The notes: generated by a model from the letters alone, not told the origin. A stretch of DNA of 64,000 nt from Priestia megaterium NBRC 15308 = ATCC 14581 (GCF_000832985.1 NZ_CP009920.1:3900501-3964500), one strand, 5' to 3'; positions 26,518-35,960 are shown, numbered from the stretch's first letter. Made by a program: numbers and translations.

Positions 26518-26649
26518 TTAAGCTAGCTTTATATTTTCATGGCGTTTTTCTATAAGTTTTTCAAGCTTTTCAATTGCTTGTTTATCTTTAAGCAATTCTT
26601 CTTTATTCTCTTTTACTAGATCTTCAAATGATTTTGTATGCTTACGCAT
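26518..26649 (-). CDS. FbpB-like small basic protein (copy 1)
   Basis: A 43-residue protein. MRKHTKSFEDLVKENKEELL, then an amphipathic basic helix, matches the Fur-regulated FbpB family (SFEDLVxENKxELL). In B. subtilis FbpB assists the iron-sparing sRNA FsrA. The ribosome binding site is AGAAGTG. No Fur box is obvious upstream. A paralogue lies at 45887. The hairpin AAGCTAGCT..AGCTAGCTT overlaps the stop. Confidence 0.7.
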   Translation of the reverse strand: MRKHTKSFEDLVKENKEELLKDKQAIEKLEKLIEKRHENIKLA

Positions 26650-26767
26650 GTTAGCACTTCTTTCTTTTGTATTGGATCGCTTTAACTATACCTTATCTAG
26701 GCAATTTTAGGTAATAAAACAACTTCACTATTTACAATGGTTCCCGTACAAAATAAGTATATCCTAT

Positions 26768-26842
26768 TTATTTTCTCCAATTTTGAATTTCGATAAGATT
26801 CCCTTCAGGGTCTTTTGCAAAAACAATAGTTATAATAGCAAT
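26768..26842 (-). pseudogene. C-terminal scrap of a glyoxalase/VOC protein
   Basis: The minus strand reads FAKDPEGNLIEIQNWRK and then a stop. FxxDPEGNxIEI is the last beta-strand and metal-ligand motif of VOC-fold proteins. The upstream frame is broken, so only this tail remains. Confidence 0.6.
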
Positions 26843-26969
26843 ATCTCGGTACTTTTTCAACTATCTCCTCCACTCTTGGTACAAAAACCAGAACTTCATG
26901 AGTGATAATACTAAAAGACGAAAAGAAATGATTTAATAGTAAGAAAATCTGACAAAGTGCTCAATTGAA

Positions 26970-27018
26970 AAAGCCCGAATAAGGGACACTTTTTATGTAG
27001 TGACCCTTATTCGGGTTA
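26970..27018 (-). terminator. des terminator
   Basis: CCCGAATAAGGG(A)CACT pairs with AGTG(A)CCCTTATTCGGG, a ~16-bp stem; on the minus strand a CTTTTTC run follows. Confidence 0.85.
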
Positions 27019-27077
27019 TAGTTCAGCTAATCCAGGTATTTTTTTATTAAAATTGAATGATTTTATCGTATGGATAT

Positions 27078-28130
27078 TCAATTTTTATCGAGGTTTGGTC
27101 TTTGGTTATTCAAATTCACACGCGATTTTTCATTGTCTACGAGATGCTTAATTTCTTTAAAGCTTACAAAACGTTTATTTTGTTGATCTAAAAGTCGAAA
27201 ACGAAGAGACTTCAAGCTTGTGCTTAGTGTAATGGTTGTTGCTTTCTGTAATGGTGGCGTAGACTCATGCGCCTTTTCTAAATTATAGTTTGGAACTCTT
27301 GGAGCCAAATGATGTACATGATGGAAACCAATATTACCTGTTACCCATTGTAAAACTTTAGGAAGCTTGTAATAGGAGCTACCATCAACCGCAGCCTTCA
27401 CGTAATCCCACTCCTTTTCGTTTTCAAAGTAGGAATCCTCAAATTGATGCTGTACGTAAAATAGCCAAATTCCAAGTGATCCTGCTACAAAGAGGATGGG
27501 AGCTTGAACGAGCAGAAAAGCTTGCCAACCAATGCCCCAACATAAAAGTGCATACACTGCAACAATTGAGAAATTGGTTAAATATGTGTTCAAACGTTCC
27601 TTTCGTTTCGCGTCTTTTCGGTTCAAACGGTTAGAAACGAAGAAAAGATAGATGGGACCTAATCCAAACATAACAATTGGATTGCGGTAAACTCGGTAAG
27701 CCAACCGGCCCCAGTAGGAAGCTGCCACATATTCATCAACTGTCATGACCCACACATCACCAGTTCCTCGTTTATCTAAGTTGCTGCTCGTGGCATGATG
27801 AATCGAGTGGCTTCGTTTCCACTGTTCATACGGAAACATGGTTATAACCCCACTGATTGTACCAAGGATATTATTTGCTTTTCGGCTTTTGAAAAATGAT
27901 TGATGACAACAATCATGGAAAATAATGAAGATTCGGACGACGAACCCGGCTGTAACAATAGCTAATGGCAGTGTTAGCCAATAAGAAACGGACAAACTTT
28001 TATAAGCTAGAAACCAAAGTAGTAAAAACGGTAGGAATGTGTTTATTAATTGCTTTATACTCGATTTCGTATTGGATTTTTCAAAAGGTGCTACATTTTT
28101 TCTTAATTCAGTCGTTTTTTGTTTGCTCAT
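27078..28130 (-). CDS. des: Membrane phospholipid acyl desaturase
   Basis: A 350-residue Des-type desaturase. The three histidine boxes are present: HDCCH (72-76), HSIHH (108-112) and HHVHH (near 275); these bind the di-iron centre. The hydrophobic spans and blocks such as ATSSNLDKRGTGD and NTYLTN match B. subtilis Des along the whole length. It introduces a cis double bond into acyl chains of membrane lipids after cold shock. Its promoter and a DesR-like palindrome lie upstream, but desKR are not in the window. It lies in a cluster with cold-shock genes. Confidence 0.94.
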   Translation of the reverse strand: MSKQKTTELRKNVAPFEKSNTKSSIKQLINTFLPFLLLWFLAYKSLSVSYWLTLPLAIVTAGFVVRIFIIFHDCCHQSFFKSRKANNILGTISGVITMFPYEQWKRSHSIHHATSSNLDKRGTGDVWVMTVDEYVAASYWGRLAYRVYRNPIVMFGLGPIYLFFVSNRLNRKDAKRKERLNTYLTNFSIVAVYALLCWGIGWQAFLLVQAPILFVAGSLGIWLFYVQHQFEDSYFENEKEWDYVKAAVDGSSYYKLPKVLQWVTGNIGFHHVHHLAPRVPNYNLEKAHESTPPLQKATTITLSTSLKSLRFRLLDQQNKRFVSFKEIKHLVDNEKSRVNLNNQRPNLDKN

Positions 28131-28183
28131 GGGTTCCTCCTTACATCTTTACCATATTTAATATACAGCTCTTCTTTACATTT

Positions 28184-28211
28184 ATAGTAGAACATAGTAG
28201 CTGGTAACAAA
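28184..28211 (-). promoter_or_regulatory. des promoter
   Basis: On the minus strand TTTGTT and TACTAT are 16 bases apart, about 55 bases before the des start. Moderately good match. Confidence 0.5.
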
Positions 28212-28233
28212 AGATATAAACGTCAAGTAACTA

Positions 28234-28251
28234 GTATGACAACTGTCATAC
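28234..28251. promoter_or_regulatory. DesR-like operator
   Basis: GTATGACA-N2-TGTCATAC, a perfect 8-bp inverted repeat 23 bases upstream of the -35 box. The ATGACA..TGTCAT half-sites resemble the DesR activator site of B. subtilis des as I recall it. Confidence 0.65.
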
Positions 28252-28472
28252 ATGTGTGAATGTATTTTCTTAATAAAAGGAAAAAAGTGTGTTGGACAAA
28301 ATCAGTTTGATTAAAGCATTAGGATTATTGTAGTCCTAGCTATGTAATGGTGCTCATAAACCTGTATCTTACCAACAGGTTTTGAGTCACTATTTTTTAA
28401 ATATATTGCGAACAAAAAACTACCTCCTCTAAATGATGACTAGGGCCGGTAGTTTTTCAGAGCTATGAATGT
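28252..28472. other. Interval upstream of des
   Basis: No gene. It holds hairpins AAACCTGT/ACAGGTTT (28358-28383) and AAAAACTACC..GGTAGTTTTT (28415-28459), the latter terminating the small leftward gene that follows. Confidence 0.5.
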
Positions 28473-28658
28473 TCAACTTTTGTTCATTTTGGTATAAAAA
28501 CTCTTTAACAATTTCATCATATCACGCCCCGATGTTCTAGACAGTTTATCATTATCTTCATGCGTACTCACATACCAGCTGCCCTTGTCATCTTCATTTA
28601 ATCTATATACCTTACCGTTTCTACTATCTGTATAAAAGTCTCCATCCTTCAGTCTCAA
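28473..28658 (-). CDS. 61-residue soluble protein
   Basis: TTG 28658 with GAGGGGGG eight bases upstream. The product begins MRLKDGDFYTDSRNGKVYRL and continues to WYVSTHEDNDK, a charged, probably beta-rich small protein. Related small conserved proteins occur in Bacilli, but I know no function. A hairpin terminator follows. Confidence 0.6.
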   Translation of the reverse strand: MRLKDGDFYTDSRNGKVYRLNEDDKGSWYVSTHEDNDKLSRTSGRDMMKLLKSFYTKMNKS

Positions 28659-28880
28659 ACGATCCCCCCTCTACCACGTATATACCCTGTATTGTACCCA
28701 AGATATCCATTTTATAAAAAATTTCATCTACACAAAAACAGCAGGGCTCTTAACAAGCTTACTATTTTGTATGTAAGCTACATATGTGGAAAGTCAATTG
28801 AATTTATTTACTCCTAGTAGATCTTAAATTAATCTTTTTACAATAGGATTTCACGCTTGAAAGGGTCATTTTTCCTGTAT

Positions 28881-28909
28881 TTGCTATATTCGGTTTTATA
28901 TGTTACGAT
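28881..28909 (+). promoter_or_regulatory. csp copy 1 promoter
   Basis: TTGCTA, 17 bases, TACGAT. The same arrangement (TTGCTA-17-TACACT) precedes csp copy 3 at 46107, supporting both. Confidence 0.7.
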
Positions 28910-28915
28910 TAAGTT

Positions 28916-29044
28916 AATTATTTTTGTTCGGTGTAAGATTAAGAGAAGAGAAATCTCTTCCATAGAAATTTTCATCTTAAGATAGTATGGTTGGACAAGG
29001 GTAGTAATACAAGGGTGGAGTATTCCACACTAGGAGGCAATATT
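28916..29044 (+). promoter_or_regulatory. Conserved long 5' leader of csp copy 1
   Basis: About 129 nt between the predicted start site and ATG, conserved with 46142-46270: TTTTTGTTCGGT, TAAGATT.AGAGAAGA, ATCTT.A.ATAGTATG.TTGG, and GTGGAGTATTCCAC just before GGAGGCAA. GTGGA-GTAT-TCCAC folds as a hairpin near the ribosome binding site. Long structured leaders act as cold sensors on cspA-type mRNAs; that role here is inference. Confidence 0.65.
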
Positions 29045-29248
29045 ATGGAACAAGGTACAGTGAAATGGTTTAATGCAGACAAAGGGTTCGGTTTTATCGA
29101 AATCGAAGGAGGAGACGATGTATTCGTACATTTTAGCTCTATTCAAGGTGACGGCTTTAAATCATTAGATGAAGGTCAAAAAGTAACGTTTGATATCGAA
29201 CAAGGTCAACGTGGAGCACAAGCTGCTAACGTTCATAAAGTAGCATAA
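29045..29248 (+). CDS. Cold-shock protein (copy 1)
   Basis: A 67-residue CspA/CspB-type OB-fold RNA chaperone. RNP1 (KGFGFIE) and RNP2 (VFVHFS) are present; [11 protein letters not shown] starts the barrel and the tail is [17 protein letters not shown] precedes ATG 29045. Nearly identical to the copies at 31909 and 46271. It melts RNA secondary structure at low temperature. Terminator at 29260. Confidence 0.95.
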   Translation: MEQGTVKWFNADKGFGFIEIEGGDDVFVHFSSIQGDGFKSLDEGQKVTFDIEQGQRGAQAANVHKVA

Positions 29249-29259
29249 TTAAAATGAGT

Positions 29260-29292
29260 AAAAAAAGACTCCACCTGGGAGTCTTTTTTTAC
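29260..29292 (+). terminator. Terminator
   Basis: AAAAAAGACTCC..GGGAGTCTTTTTT after csp copy 1. Confidence 0.85.
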
Positions 29293-29532
29293 TTTTGATT
29301 CCGTTAGCTAGCAAAAAACGTATTATATCTACTTTTAAAATCTAGATATAATAGAAAAACCAGAGTTTTAAGTCTGGTTTCTAGATAAAACGAACGGTAC
29401 AAGGTATGGACTAGTTATACCACATATTAGAAATATAAAGCAAATATCGCGTGTTTTTTTGGTAAGAAGTTTAATTTCAGTTAAAGAAGTGCCAGAAATT
29501 TTTTAGGGATTTATCCAAAAGGCAGCCATACA

Positions 29533-29736
29533 TTATTTTTGATGGGGATTAGGTGACGCATCTAAAAGTCGGTTTTCAACTCTCATTTTATGGCCACATA
29601 AAGGACACTTTTGTCGATTTTCATAAGAGAAGTTTTTTCTCATCCAACCATTACACTCTTCTGACTTACATTCCCAAATCATTGTTTGTTCTTTTGGTAA
29701 GGGCTCTTGATCTTTCTTCCGATGGTTATAATACAT
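29533..29736 (-). CDS. YdjO-like cold-inducible zinc-finger protein (copy 1)
   Basis: A 67-residue protein. MYYNHRKKDQEPLP, then WECKSEECNGWMRKNF and CPLCGHK, match the YdjO cold-inducible family; the four cysteines (CxxxxC..CxxC) probably hold zinc. The start is ATG 29736 after GGAGGAGGG, with a rather long 11-base gap. It converges with csp copy 1, and the same csp/ydjO pairing occurs at 46.3-46.9 kb. Confidence 0.8.
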   Translation of the reverse strand: MYYNHRKKDQEPLPKEQTMIWECKSEECNGWMRKNFSYENRQKCPLCGHKMRVENRLLDASPNPHQK

Positions 29737-30020
29737 ACTTACATCATCCCTCCTCCTAAGTAGTATACCTTTTAAAAAAGAAATAGTAGGAACCATATCT
29801 TTCTAAATCACATTACTCTTAATGGGTACTATAAGAATTTATAAATACACATAAGCGCGGATAAAATAAGGCATGAATTCGTCTTGTACAGATATGTTAG
29901 AACAAGATATTCGTGGATAGTAACACTGATTTACCATACACAGGAATGAATAAGCAGAATCTCTGGTTAAAGAGTACCTTTCTCATTTCTGAATTAAGTA
30001 AGAGAAGGAGCACGAAACAG

Positions 30021-31421
30021 TTGAAAAATTTTTCTGATTTCCATTTAAGTAAGGACATTGAAAAGGCCATTCATAACTTGGGGTTTGAAGAGGCTACACC
30101 GATTCAGGCTGAAGCTATTCCGATAGCTATGACGGGTAAAGATCTAATTGGTCAAGCTCAAACAGGTACTGGCAAGACAACAGCTTTTGGTATCCCCCTT
30201 ATAGAACGAGTTGAGCTTTCTGAAGAAGCAATTCAGGGGATTGTGCTAGCGCCGACGCGTGAACTGGCGATTCAAGTAGCTGAAGAGTTAAATCGAATTG
30301 GACAGGTAAAAGGAGTTAAAACATTACCTATTTATGGGGGGCAGGACATTAATCGTCAAATCAAGGCCCTTAAGAAAAGGCCTCATATTATCTCAGCAAC
30401 TCCTGGACGTCTTATGGACCATATGAAAAGAAGAACCATTCGTTTAAATCATATTCGTACGGCTGTTCTGGATGAGGCAGATGAAATGTTAAACATGGGT
30501 TTTATTGAAGATATCCAAACGATTCTTGGTGGCATCTCTTCTCCCCATCAAACTTTACTATTTTCGGCAACCATGTCCAAGCAAGTACAAAGTTTAGCAC
30601 AGAAATTTATGAACACTCCTGAACTCGTGCAGGTAAAAGCGAAGCAGTTAACAGTAAAGAATATTGAGCAACAGTATGTAGAAATTCCAGAAAATCGAAA
30701 GTTTGATGTTCTTTGCAATCTGGTAGATCTTCAATCACCAGACCTGGCTATTGTATTTGGACGTACGAAAAAACGTGTGGATGAACTTGCCGAAGGGCTA
30801 AAAAAACGTGGATATGCAGCAGAAGGCATTCACGGAGACCTTACCCAATCAAAACGGGCCGATGTCATTCGTCAATTCAAAGAGCATACCATTGAGATTA
30901 TGGTCGCAACCGACGTTGCAGCAAGAGGACTTGATATTACAGGTGTCAGCCATGTCTACAATTTTGATATTCCTCAGGATCCTGAAAGCTATGTTCATCG
31001 TATTGGTCGAACAGGACGGGCAGGTACTAAGGGATTGGCCGTTACATTTATAACTCCGAGAGAACGTCATCACTTAAAAGTGATTGAAGATGTCACGAAA
31101 ACAAAAATGTCTAGACAATCACCACCCACTTCTAGTGAAGTAATGGCTGGACATCAGGAAGCAGTCATTCACCGCGTTTTGACCGCCATCGAAAAGGGGG
31201 AGTTTGGGGAATATAAACCTATGGCGGAAAAGTTATTAGAAGAGATGGATTCTGTTACCCTATTGTCAGCTACTTTAAAGCTCTTAACAAAAGAATCGAA
31301 TATGGCTCCTGTCCAATTGACTGAAGTGGCACCACTTCGTAATAAAAAGGTAAGACCAGAACGTAAGAGAGGTAGAGGTAGAAAAGAGACAGTGGGCCGT
31401 AAAAAAAATTATAGAAAATAA
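30021..31421 (+). CDS. DEAD-box RNA helicase (CshA-like)
   Basis: A 466-residue helicase. The Q motif (GFEEATPIQ), AQTGTGKT (46-53), PTRELA, DEAD (151-154), SAT, and HRIGRTGR follow in order, then a C-terminal extension ending in a basic RGRGRK tail that binds RNA. TTG 30021 has GAAGGAG ten bases upstream; the longer frame to 29913 has no ribosome binding site. CshA-type enzymes unwind rRNA and mRNA and are cold-induced, in keeping with the neighbouring csp, des and ydjO genes. A decayed copy of its last 20 codons is at 48516-48592. Confidence 0.93.
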   Translation: MKNFSDFHLSKDIEKAIHNLGFEEATPIQAEAIPIAMTGKDLIGQAQTGTGKTTAFGIPLIERVELSEEAIQGIVLAPTRELAIQVAEELNRIGQVKGVKTLPIYGGQDINRQIKALKKRPHIISATPGRLMDHMKRRTIRLNHIRTAVLDEADEMLNMGFIEDIQTILGGISSPHQTLLFSATMSKQVQSLAQKFMNTPELVQVKAKQLTVKNIEQQYVEIPENRKFDVLCNLVDLQSPDLAIVFGRTKKRVDELAEGLKKRGYAAEGIHGDLTQSKRADVIRQFKEHTIEIMVATDVAARGLDITGVSHVYNFDIPQDPESYVHRIGRTGRAGTKGLAVTFITPRERHHLKVIEDVTKTKMSRQSPPTSSEVMAGHQEAVIHRVLTAIEKGEFGEYKPMAEKLLEEMDSVTLLSATLKLLTKESNMAPVQLTEVAPLRNKKVRPERKRGRGRKETVGRKKNYRK

Positions 31422-31651
31422 TCTTTTGTTGTTTGAAAACGGTATGCTTTACTAGCAGGTATCGAGATTTATTACGCTGTAAGGTGTCAAAAACCAAAAA
31501 CCACTAACCTTTAATCCTTATGATTGTGAAGGACTAAAAAATACCGTACAAAAGAACTTGGCAAAAATAAAGAATCTTAGGAGATTTTAATTATCTCTAA
31601 GACAATTGAAAGTAAAAACTATATTATTTCTGGTATTAGAGGGATGAGGAT

Positions 31652-31822
31652 ATGAGTCAAAGTATATTTACTAATGGAGAAGTAGTAGCTATAAGAGAAT
31701 CTAATGAATTAGTAACAGTTTTAAAAAGTCATTATGTGAAAAACATGAAAAGATACTCTTATACAGTCGATAAATATCCTGGTACTTTTTTCTTTGAAGA
31801 AGAATTAATGAAACATGAATAA
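31652..31822 (+). CDS. 56-residue protein (copy A)
   Basis: ATG 31652 with GAGGGATGAGG upstream. The product starts MSQSIFTNGEVVAIRESNEL and has LKSHYVKNMKRYSYTVDKYPG, then FFFEEELMKHE. Its paralogue at 48739 is about 75% identical. I do not recognise the family. It follows the helicase and precedes the third csp, so it belongs to the duplicated cold island. Confidence 0.65.
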   Translation: MSQSIFTNGEVVAIRESNELVTVLKSHYVKNMKRYSYTVDKYPGTFFFEEELMKHE

Positions 31823-31863
31823 CAATTACTATTGAATGAGTTCTGGTAAAAAGGACTTTTAAA

Positions 31864-31898
31864 ATAAAAACAGACTCTAAAGGTAGAGTCTGTTTTTA
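31864..31898. terminator. Bidirectional terminator
   Basis: AAAAACAGACTCTA pairs with TAGAGTCTGTTTTT between the convergent small gene and csp copy 2. Confidence 0.85.
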
Positions 31899-31908
31899 GA
31901 ATGGTTTC

Positions 31909-32109
31909 TTATGCTTTACGTACGTTTGTCGCTTGTGGGCCACGTTGCCCTTGTTCGATATCAAAAGTCACTTCTTGACCTTCATCTAAGGATTTAAAAC
32001 CTTCACCTTGAATAGCTGAGAAATGAACAAACACATCTTCTCCACCTTCGCGCTCGATAAATCCGAAACCTTTGTCAGCATTAAACCATTTTACTTTACC
32101 GTGTTCCAT
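31909..32109 (-). CDS. Cold-shock protein (copy 2)
   Basis: A 66-residue cold-shock OB-fold protein with RNP1 KGFGFIE and RNP2 VFVHFS; the tail is [17 protein letters not shown] precedes ATG. Unlike the other two copies it lacks the conserved long leader, so it may be constitutive rather than cold-regulated at the RNA level. Confidence 0.95.
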   Translation of the reverse strand: MEHGKVKWFNADKGFGFIEREGGEDVFVHFSAIQGEGFKSLDEGQEVTFDIEQGQRGPQATNVRKA

Positions 32110-32333
32110 TTTTGTTGCCTCCTAGAATATAGAAAATAAACCAGATTATAATTAAACCTAGCTTATTTATTATATTATCCCAATAAAGACATCTTAAACT
32201 TAAATTAATTTGATCTTTCTAACGTTCTTTATCGTTACCCACTTCACTAAAAGATCATTAGGATATGATTATATACATCATAATGAGGTTATCATGCAAA
32301 AACTTCAAAATATTTATAAGTGACCTTCTAAAC

Positions 32334-32481
32334 ATGGAAATGATGGAAGATCGAAAATTAACCGTTGCCCACACAATGAATTATGCATTGTATTCATCAA
32401 TATGAACCTAAATTAGATGAGAGAGCACAATGGGACCGATCTGTCCAAAAGAAAGGGAAGTTTACTCAAAAAAAAATTTGA
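32334..32481 (+). pseudogene. Frameshifted small gene remnant
   Basis: Frame 1 reads MEMMEDRKLTVAHTMNYALY and then stops; after a one-base shift, the next frame reads HQYEPKLDERAQWDRSVQKK to a stop at 32481. The two halves look like one protein interrupted by a frameshift. No ribosome binding site is seen. Family unknown. Confidence 0.4.
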
Positions 32482-32847
32482 ATAGTGACGTAAAAATAGA
32501 TTCTATTAGATAGGAACCTATATACCTTTTTCATATAAATGCAACCTACGCGCTAGAATCCGTAAACTTGTTTACAAATAAAAAATGACGCCGTTTAGGC
32601 GCCATTTTTCATTGAATGGGGAGGACACACCCTATGCACGGGCGGTACTATTAACACATCGTCTTGATTTGATAATACCTAGTGTTCAAATTTAATAAAC
32701 CTTTGCTGATGACGATTTATGCAGAATATCTGCATGGAGGTAAGTCTACACATAATCTGGATTTTTGCGTGTAAATAAATAACAAAAAAACAAAGTTAAA
32801 TTGTCTTTCTGTACACCTCACCTATGGTTTATGTCATTTAAAAGAGA
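32482..32847. other. Gene-free interval
   Basis: It holds a hairpin terminator AAAAATGACGCC..GGCGCCATTTTT at 32580-32612. Nothing else recognised. Confidence 0.5.
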
Positions 32848-33003
32848 TTATTTTTTCTCATATTCTAAAGGCAAGGGGGAGAAATCATTTTTTGTAACTA
32901 ATTGTTTAAAAACTAAATTCCTATGCTCTCTCTCTTCTAATAAATCCCTAATCTCTTTACATAAATGAATTCCCATATTCAATAATTCGATTTCTTGTGA
33001 CAT
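32848..33003 (-). CDS. 51-residue helical protein
   Basis: ATG 33003 with GAGGGAG seven bases upstream. The product begins MSQEIELLNMGIHLCKEIRD and continues LLEEREHRNLVFKQLV, predicted mostly helical. A shorter relative (HLCKEIRDLLEE versus NLCKQIKDLLEE) is at 58334-58429. Function unknown. Confidence 0.6.
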   Translation of the reverse strand: MSQEIELLNMGIHLCKEIRDLLEEREHRNLVFKQLVTKNDFSPLPLEYEKK

Positions 33004-33220
33004 CCGATTTGCTCCCTCTTGAATAAGTTTATAAAAAATTTTACGTAAAATGAAAAAAGTCTTTGAAATGGGACAATAATTATCTTTGTGAAAGGATTTG
33101 ATTGAAGAAGCAGAGTATATATGCAGAAATAAAGGCAAATGGGTGTTTAATTTATAAACTTATATTACTTTATAAAAACCAAACCAAGGCACCTTTTCTA
33201 TCCATTGTAGATACACGAGG

Positions 33221-33493
33221 TTATTTAACAGCTTGCTTTAATTCCTTCCCTGCTTTAAAGGAAGCAATTTTTGAAGCAGGAATCTCCATTGTTTCACCTG
33301 TTTGAGGGTTTCGACCTGTTCGTGCTGCACGTTCTCGTACTTCAAATGTGCCAAAGCCAATTAGTTGGATTTTTTCTTCCTTGGCAAGTTCGGCAGCAAT
33401 TGTTTCAAATACTACATTCACAGCTTTTGTAGCGTCTTTCTGTGTTAGACCTGCTTTTGTTGCAACGGCACTTATTAGTTCTATTTTATTCAT
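33221..33493 (-). CDS. HU-family nucleoid protein (copy 2)
   Basis: A 90-residue HU with the complete beta-arm ([19 protein letters not shown]) and a diverged N-terminal half ([20 protein letters not shown]). GAGGTG is seven bases before ATG 33493. It is the most diverged of the three copies and points leftward. Role as for other HU proteins: bending and compacting DNA. Confidence 0.94.
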   Translation of the reverse strand: MNKIELISAVATKAGLTQKDATKAVNVVFETIAAELAKEEKIQLIGFGTFEVRERAARTGRNPQTGETMEIPASKIASFKAGKELKQAVK

Positions 33494-33846
33494 AGTCAAA
33501 CACCTCATTTCATTTGTTTAAGCAAGTATATTAGAAGAATAACCTAGCTTTTATGCACTTGCTCTCTTATAAGATTAGATAAAAGTAGGTAAATACCCTT
33601 TAATTAATATACAATATATAACAAGTTCTTTAATACAGTTAATTCTCTATAGCTATAATAAACGCATGTCCCACAGAAACTTAAAATAAAAAGAACTCAA
33701 TCAGTTGGGGAGTTTATTGGAGCTTCTTCTCTTAGAGCCACAGGTAATCAATATTAAAACAACAAGGACCTTTACTTAGGGGTCTTCTTTTACTGATAAT
33801 TCACATTACGTAAAATCATTTATAATAAATTGTACTTAATAAAAAA

Positions 33847-33876
33847 GAATCCTTTGCTGATAGGCAAAGGATTTTC
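33847..33876 (+). terminator. Terminator-like hairpin
   Basis: AATCCTTTGC..GGCAAAGGATTTTC, equivalent to the terminator at 17082 in the first repeat copy. Confidence 0.6.
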
Positions 33877-34450
33877 AAATTTATCGGAATAGGGGGGAAT
33901 ACGTTATTAGTTTGGACAGTTTTATAGATTAATATACAGGAGAGATTAAAGAATTATATTTTTTATTTTAAAATCCATTTTGCCAATAACCCATTTTTGC
34001 TAAATGGAGAGACTTTCTCTTTCAAGAAATACACAGATGTAATCAAGTAAATATTAAACATTTCATTATTTACACTTAACCCAGGCAAAAATGAACTTTT
34101 ACTTCTTATCCTATACGAATCTATCTTCTATTTCCCTTCTAAGAAATTGTTATATATATATGACAAATAAACAATAAATCTATAAGTATTTAATTTTAAT
34201 GTGTTTTAAATAACGTAAATTAAATCTAAAATAAAAAACTAATTTCTTTTATATAAAACAGTAAATGAATAAACTCCCTTATAAAAATCATGGTTTTATC
34301 CTTTACTCTACCTGACGACAAATAAGATCTTTTTCTACAAGATAGGTAAATGATATAACTATTTTTAATAAAATACGTTAGGTATTACTTATATTTATAA
34401 CATTAATGTTATCATTACTTAATATATAAAATTAATGTTATATCTCCTTT

Positions 34451-34477
34451 GTATAAATAGATATTTTCTATTTATAC
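34451..34477. repeat. Perfect inverted repeat
   Basis: GTATAAATAG-N7-CTATTTATAC; too weak in GC for a good terminator. Confidence 0.6.
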
Positions 34478-34519
34478 AACATTCACTGTTTTCACTTTGA
34501 CGTTTACTAGTATAAAAAG

Positions 34520-34537
34520 GTGTATCTTAAGATACAC
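34520..34537. repeat. Perfect 18-bp palindrome
   Basis: GTGTATCTTAAGATACAC without spacer, a typical dimeric-regulator site shape. It overlaps a member of the AAAAAGGTGTA motif family. Confidence 0.6.
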
Positions 34538-34698
34538 AAATAGAAATTTATCTTTTATTCTTTACCTTAATCACTTTTTAATAAAAATAATTTTCCGAAT
34601 TAATTTGAACAAGTTGGTTAAAAAGGTTAAATTATTCATATTTATCTTATCTACTAAAAATTAAGCCGTACATAATAAGATAGAAGAAACTCGTCATA

Positions 34699-34739
34699 AA
34701 ATAAGCATGTATCTTAAATAGTAAGATACATGCTTATTT
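34699..34739. repeat. 18-bp inverted repeat with 5-base loop
   Basis: Left arm AAATAAGCATGTATCTTA, exact complement at 34722-34739. It shares GTATCTTA with the palindrome at 34520. Could be a terminator, but no T run follows. Confidence 0.6.
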
Positions 34740-34994
34740 AACAAAGGTCGAGTCAGTTATTAATCTTTCCAGTTCTATAACTTGATATACATTATAGTAA
34801 GGGATTTTGCAGCGAATGACTCATTATCTAGCTTGAACAGAGTTCATTTCGCTAAAGCGCGAATCTCAGCATTTATCTTACTGATAACCCTTTAAATCAT
34901 CAAAATAAGAGCTTATGTTTGAACATTTTCTAAAGACTATGATATGTTTTACATATCCACACTGTATGTACAGTAAGAAATGAGGTATTTAAAC

Positions 34995-35273
34995 ATGAAT
35001 AAAGCTGAATTAATCGATGCAGTTGCTACAAAATCCGACTTAACAAAGCAAGATTCAAAAAAAGCCGTAGATGTGTTGTTTGAAACGATTTCTAATACAC
35101 TTGCAAAAGAAGAGAAAATTCAACTACTTGGCTTTGGCACATTTGAAGTACGTGAACGTGCTGAGCGCACAGGTCGCAATCCTCAAACAGGTGAGGAAAT
35201 GGCCATCCCAGCTTCAAAAGTTCCTGCTTTTAAACCAGGAAAAGAATTAAAAGAAGCTATTAAATCACTATAA
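34995..35273 (+). CDS. HU-family nucleoid protein (copy 3)
   Basis: A 92-residue HU closely matching copy 1 ([21 protein letters not shown] and [12 protein letters not shown]), with two extra C-terminal residues. GAGGTA is six bases before ATG 34995. Together with the upstream repeat block it is a direct duplicate of 17.0-19.0 kb. Confidence 0.95.
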   Translation: MNKAELIDAVATKSDLTKQDSKKAVDVLFETISNTLAKEEKIQLLGFGTFEVRERAERTGRNPQTGEEMAIPASKVPAFKPGKELKEAIKSL

Positions 35274-35408
35274 ATTGAAAATTAATTATTGATCACATAT
35301 TAGAGGCCTTTTTTTTACCTTCAGCGTATTAATTTAGAAAATTAACATACATAATGTGATTAATTCGTACTTACTGTTGTCTCATAATGGAAGGGGCATA
35401 ATAAGCGA

Positions 35409-35633
35409 ATGACTTTGCTAGAAGTTAAAAACATGCTAAATATTTTAATGGAGTATGAAAATTGTGATATTACTCATACCATTCCTGGGCTTCTTAATTT
35501 ATTTTATTCTAAAAACTCTCAAACGTTTGAAATAATCATACTCTCTACGGGTGAAGTAGTTGATTGTTGTAATTGGGATGAAGCTTGTGAGATTTTACAT
35601 AAAATTATTAACTTGTCCCAAAACAAGGTTTAA
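35409..35633 (+). CDS. 74-residue protein, pair member A
   Basis: ATG 35409 with AAGGGG about 12 bases upstream. MTLLEVKNMLNILMEYENCD then ITHTIPG.. and a C-terminal EACEILHKIINL helix. A paralogue at 42175 shares KxMLxxLxxYEdxxITHT and the terminal helix. I do not recognise the family; both are near RsbR/HU-type genes. Confidence 0.65.
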   Translation: MTLLEVKNMLNILMEYENCDITHTIPGLLNLFYSKNSQTFEIIILSTGEVVDCCNWDEACEILHKIINLSQNKV

Positions 35634-35731
35634 AATAGAACCCTCTTTTTGAATAAAGTTTGTAAGATACACTAAATAATTTTTTTTAGTAAAGTGGATA
35701 TTATGAAATTAAAAATAGAAAAAATCCACTC

Positions 35732-35768
35732 AAAGAAGCCTCTTTTAGATAGGAAGAGGCTTCTTTTG
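35732..35768. terminator. Terminator
   Basis: AAAGAAGCCTCTT/AAGAGGCTTCTTTT stem after the 74-residue gene. Confidence 0.8.
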
Positions 35769-35960
35769 ATTTTGCACTATAAAATGTCTAACCATATTGG
35801 TTGATAAACCCAAGTTCTTAGCTTCTTGCATAAGAAATATCCATTTTTAGTTTTTGTCTAACACCTGGGGTACATTTCAAATGAGATAGGTTTTTAAATC
35901 AATATTTGTATGACAATTTATAATATTATAGAAGCTGTATTTACAAATTTCATTACCGTC

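Larger units (their letters stand above)
33494..34994. other. 1.5-kb gene-free region rich in palindromes
   Basis: No gene seen between two divergent HU genes. It holds the second copy of the HU-upstream repeat (33847-34352) and a series of perfect inverted repeats: 34397-34412, 34451-34477, 34520-34537 and 34699-34739. Extremely AT-rich. It could hold an RNA or a binding region for a nucleoid protein, but nothing definite can be named. Confidence 0.5.

Noticed and set aside
33494-34994. Plasmid origin of replication
   Set aside because: Palindromes and AT-richness alone do not suffice; no Rep gene, iterons or DnaA-box cluster could be shown.
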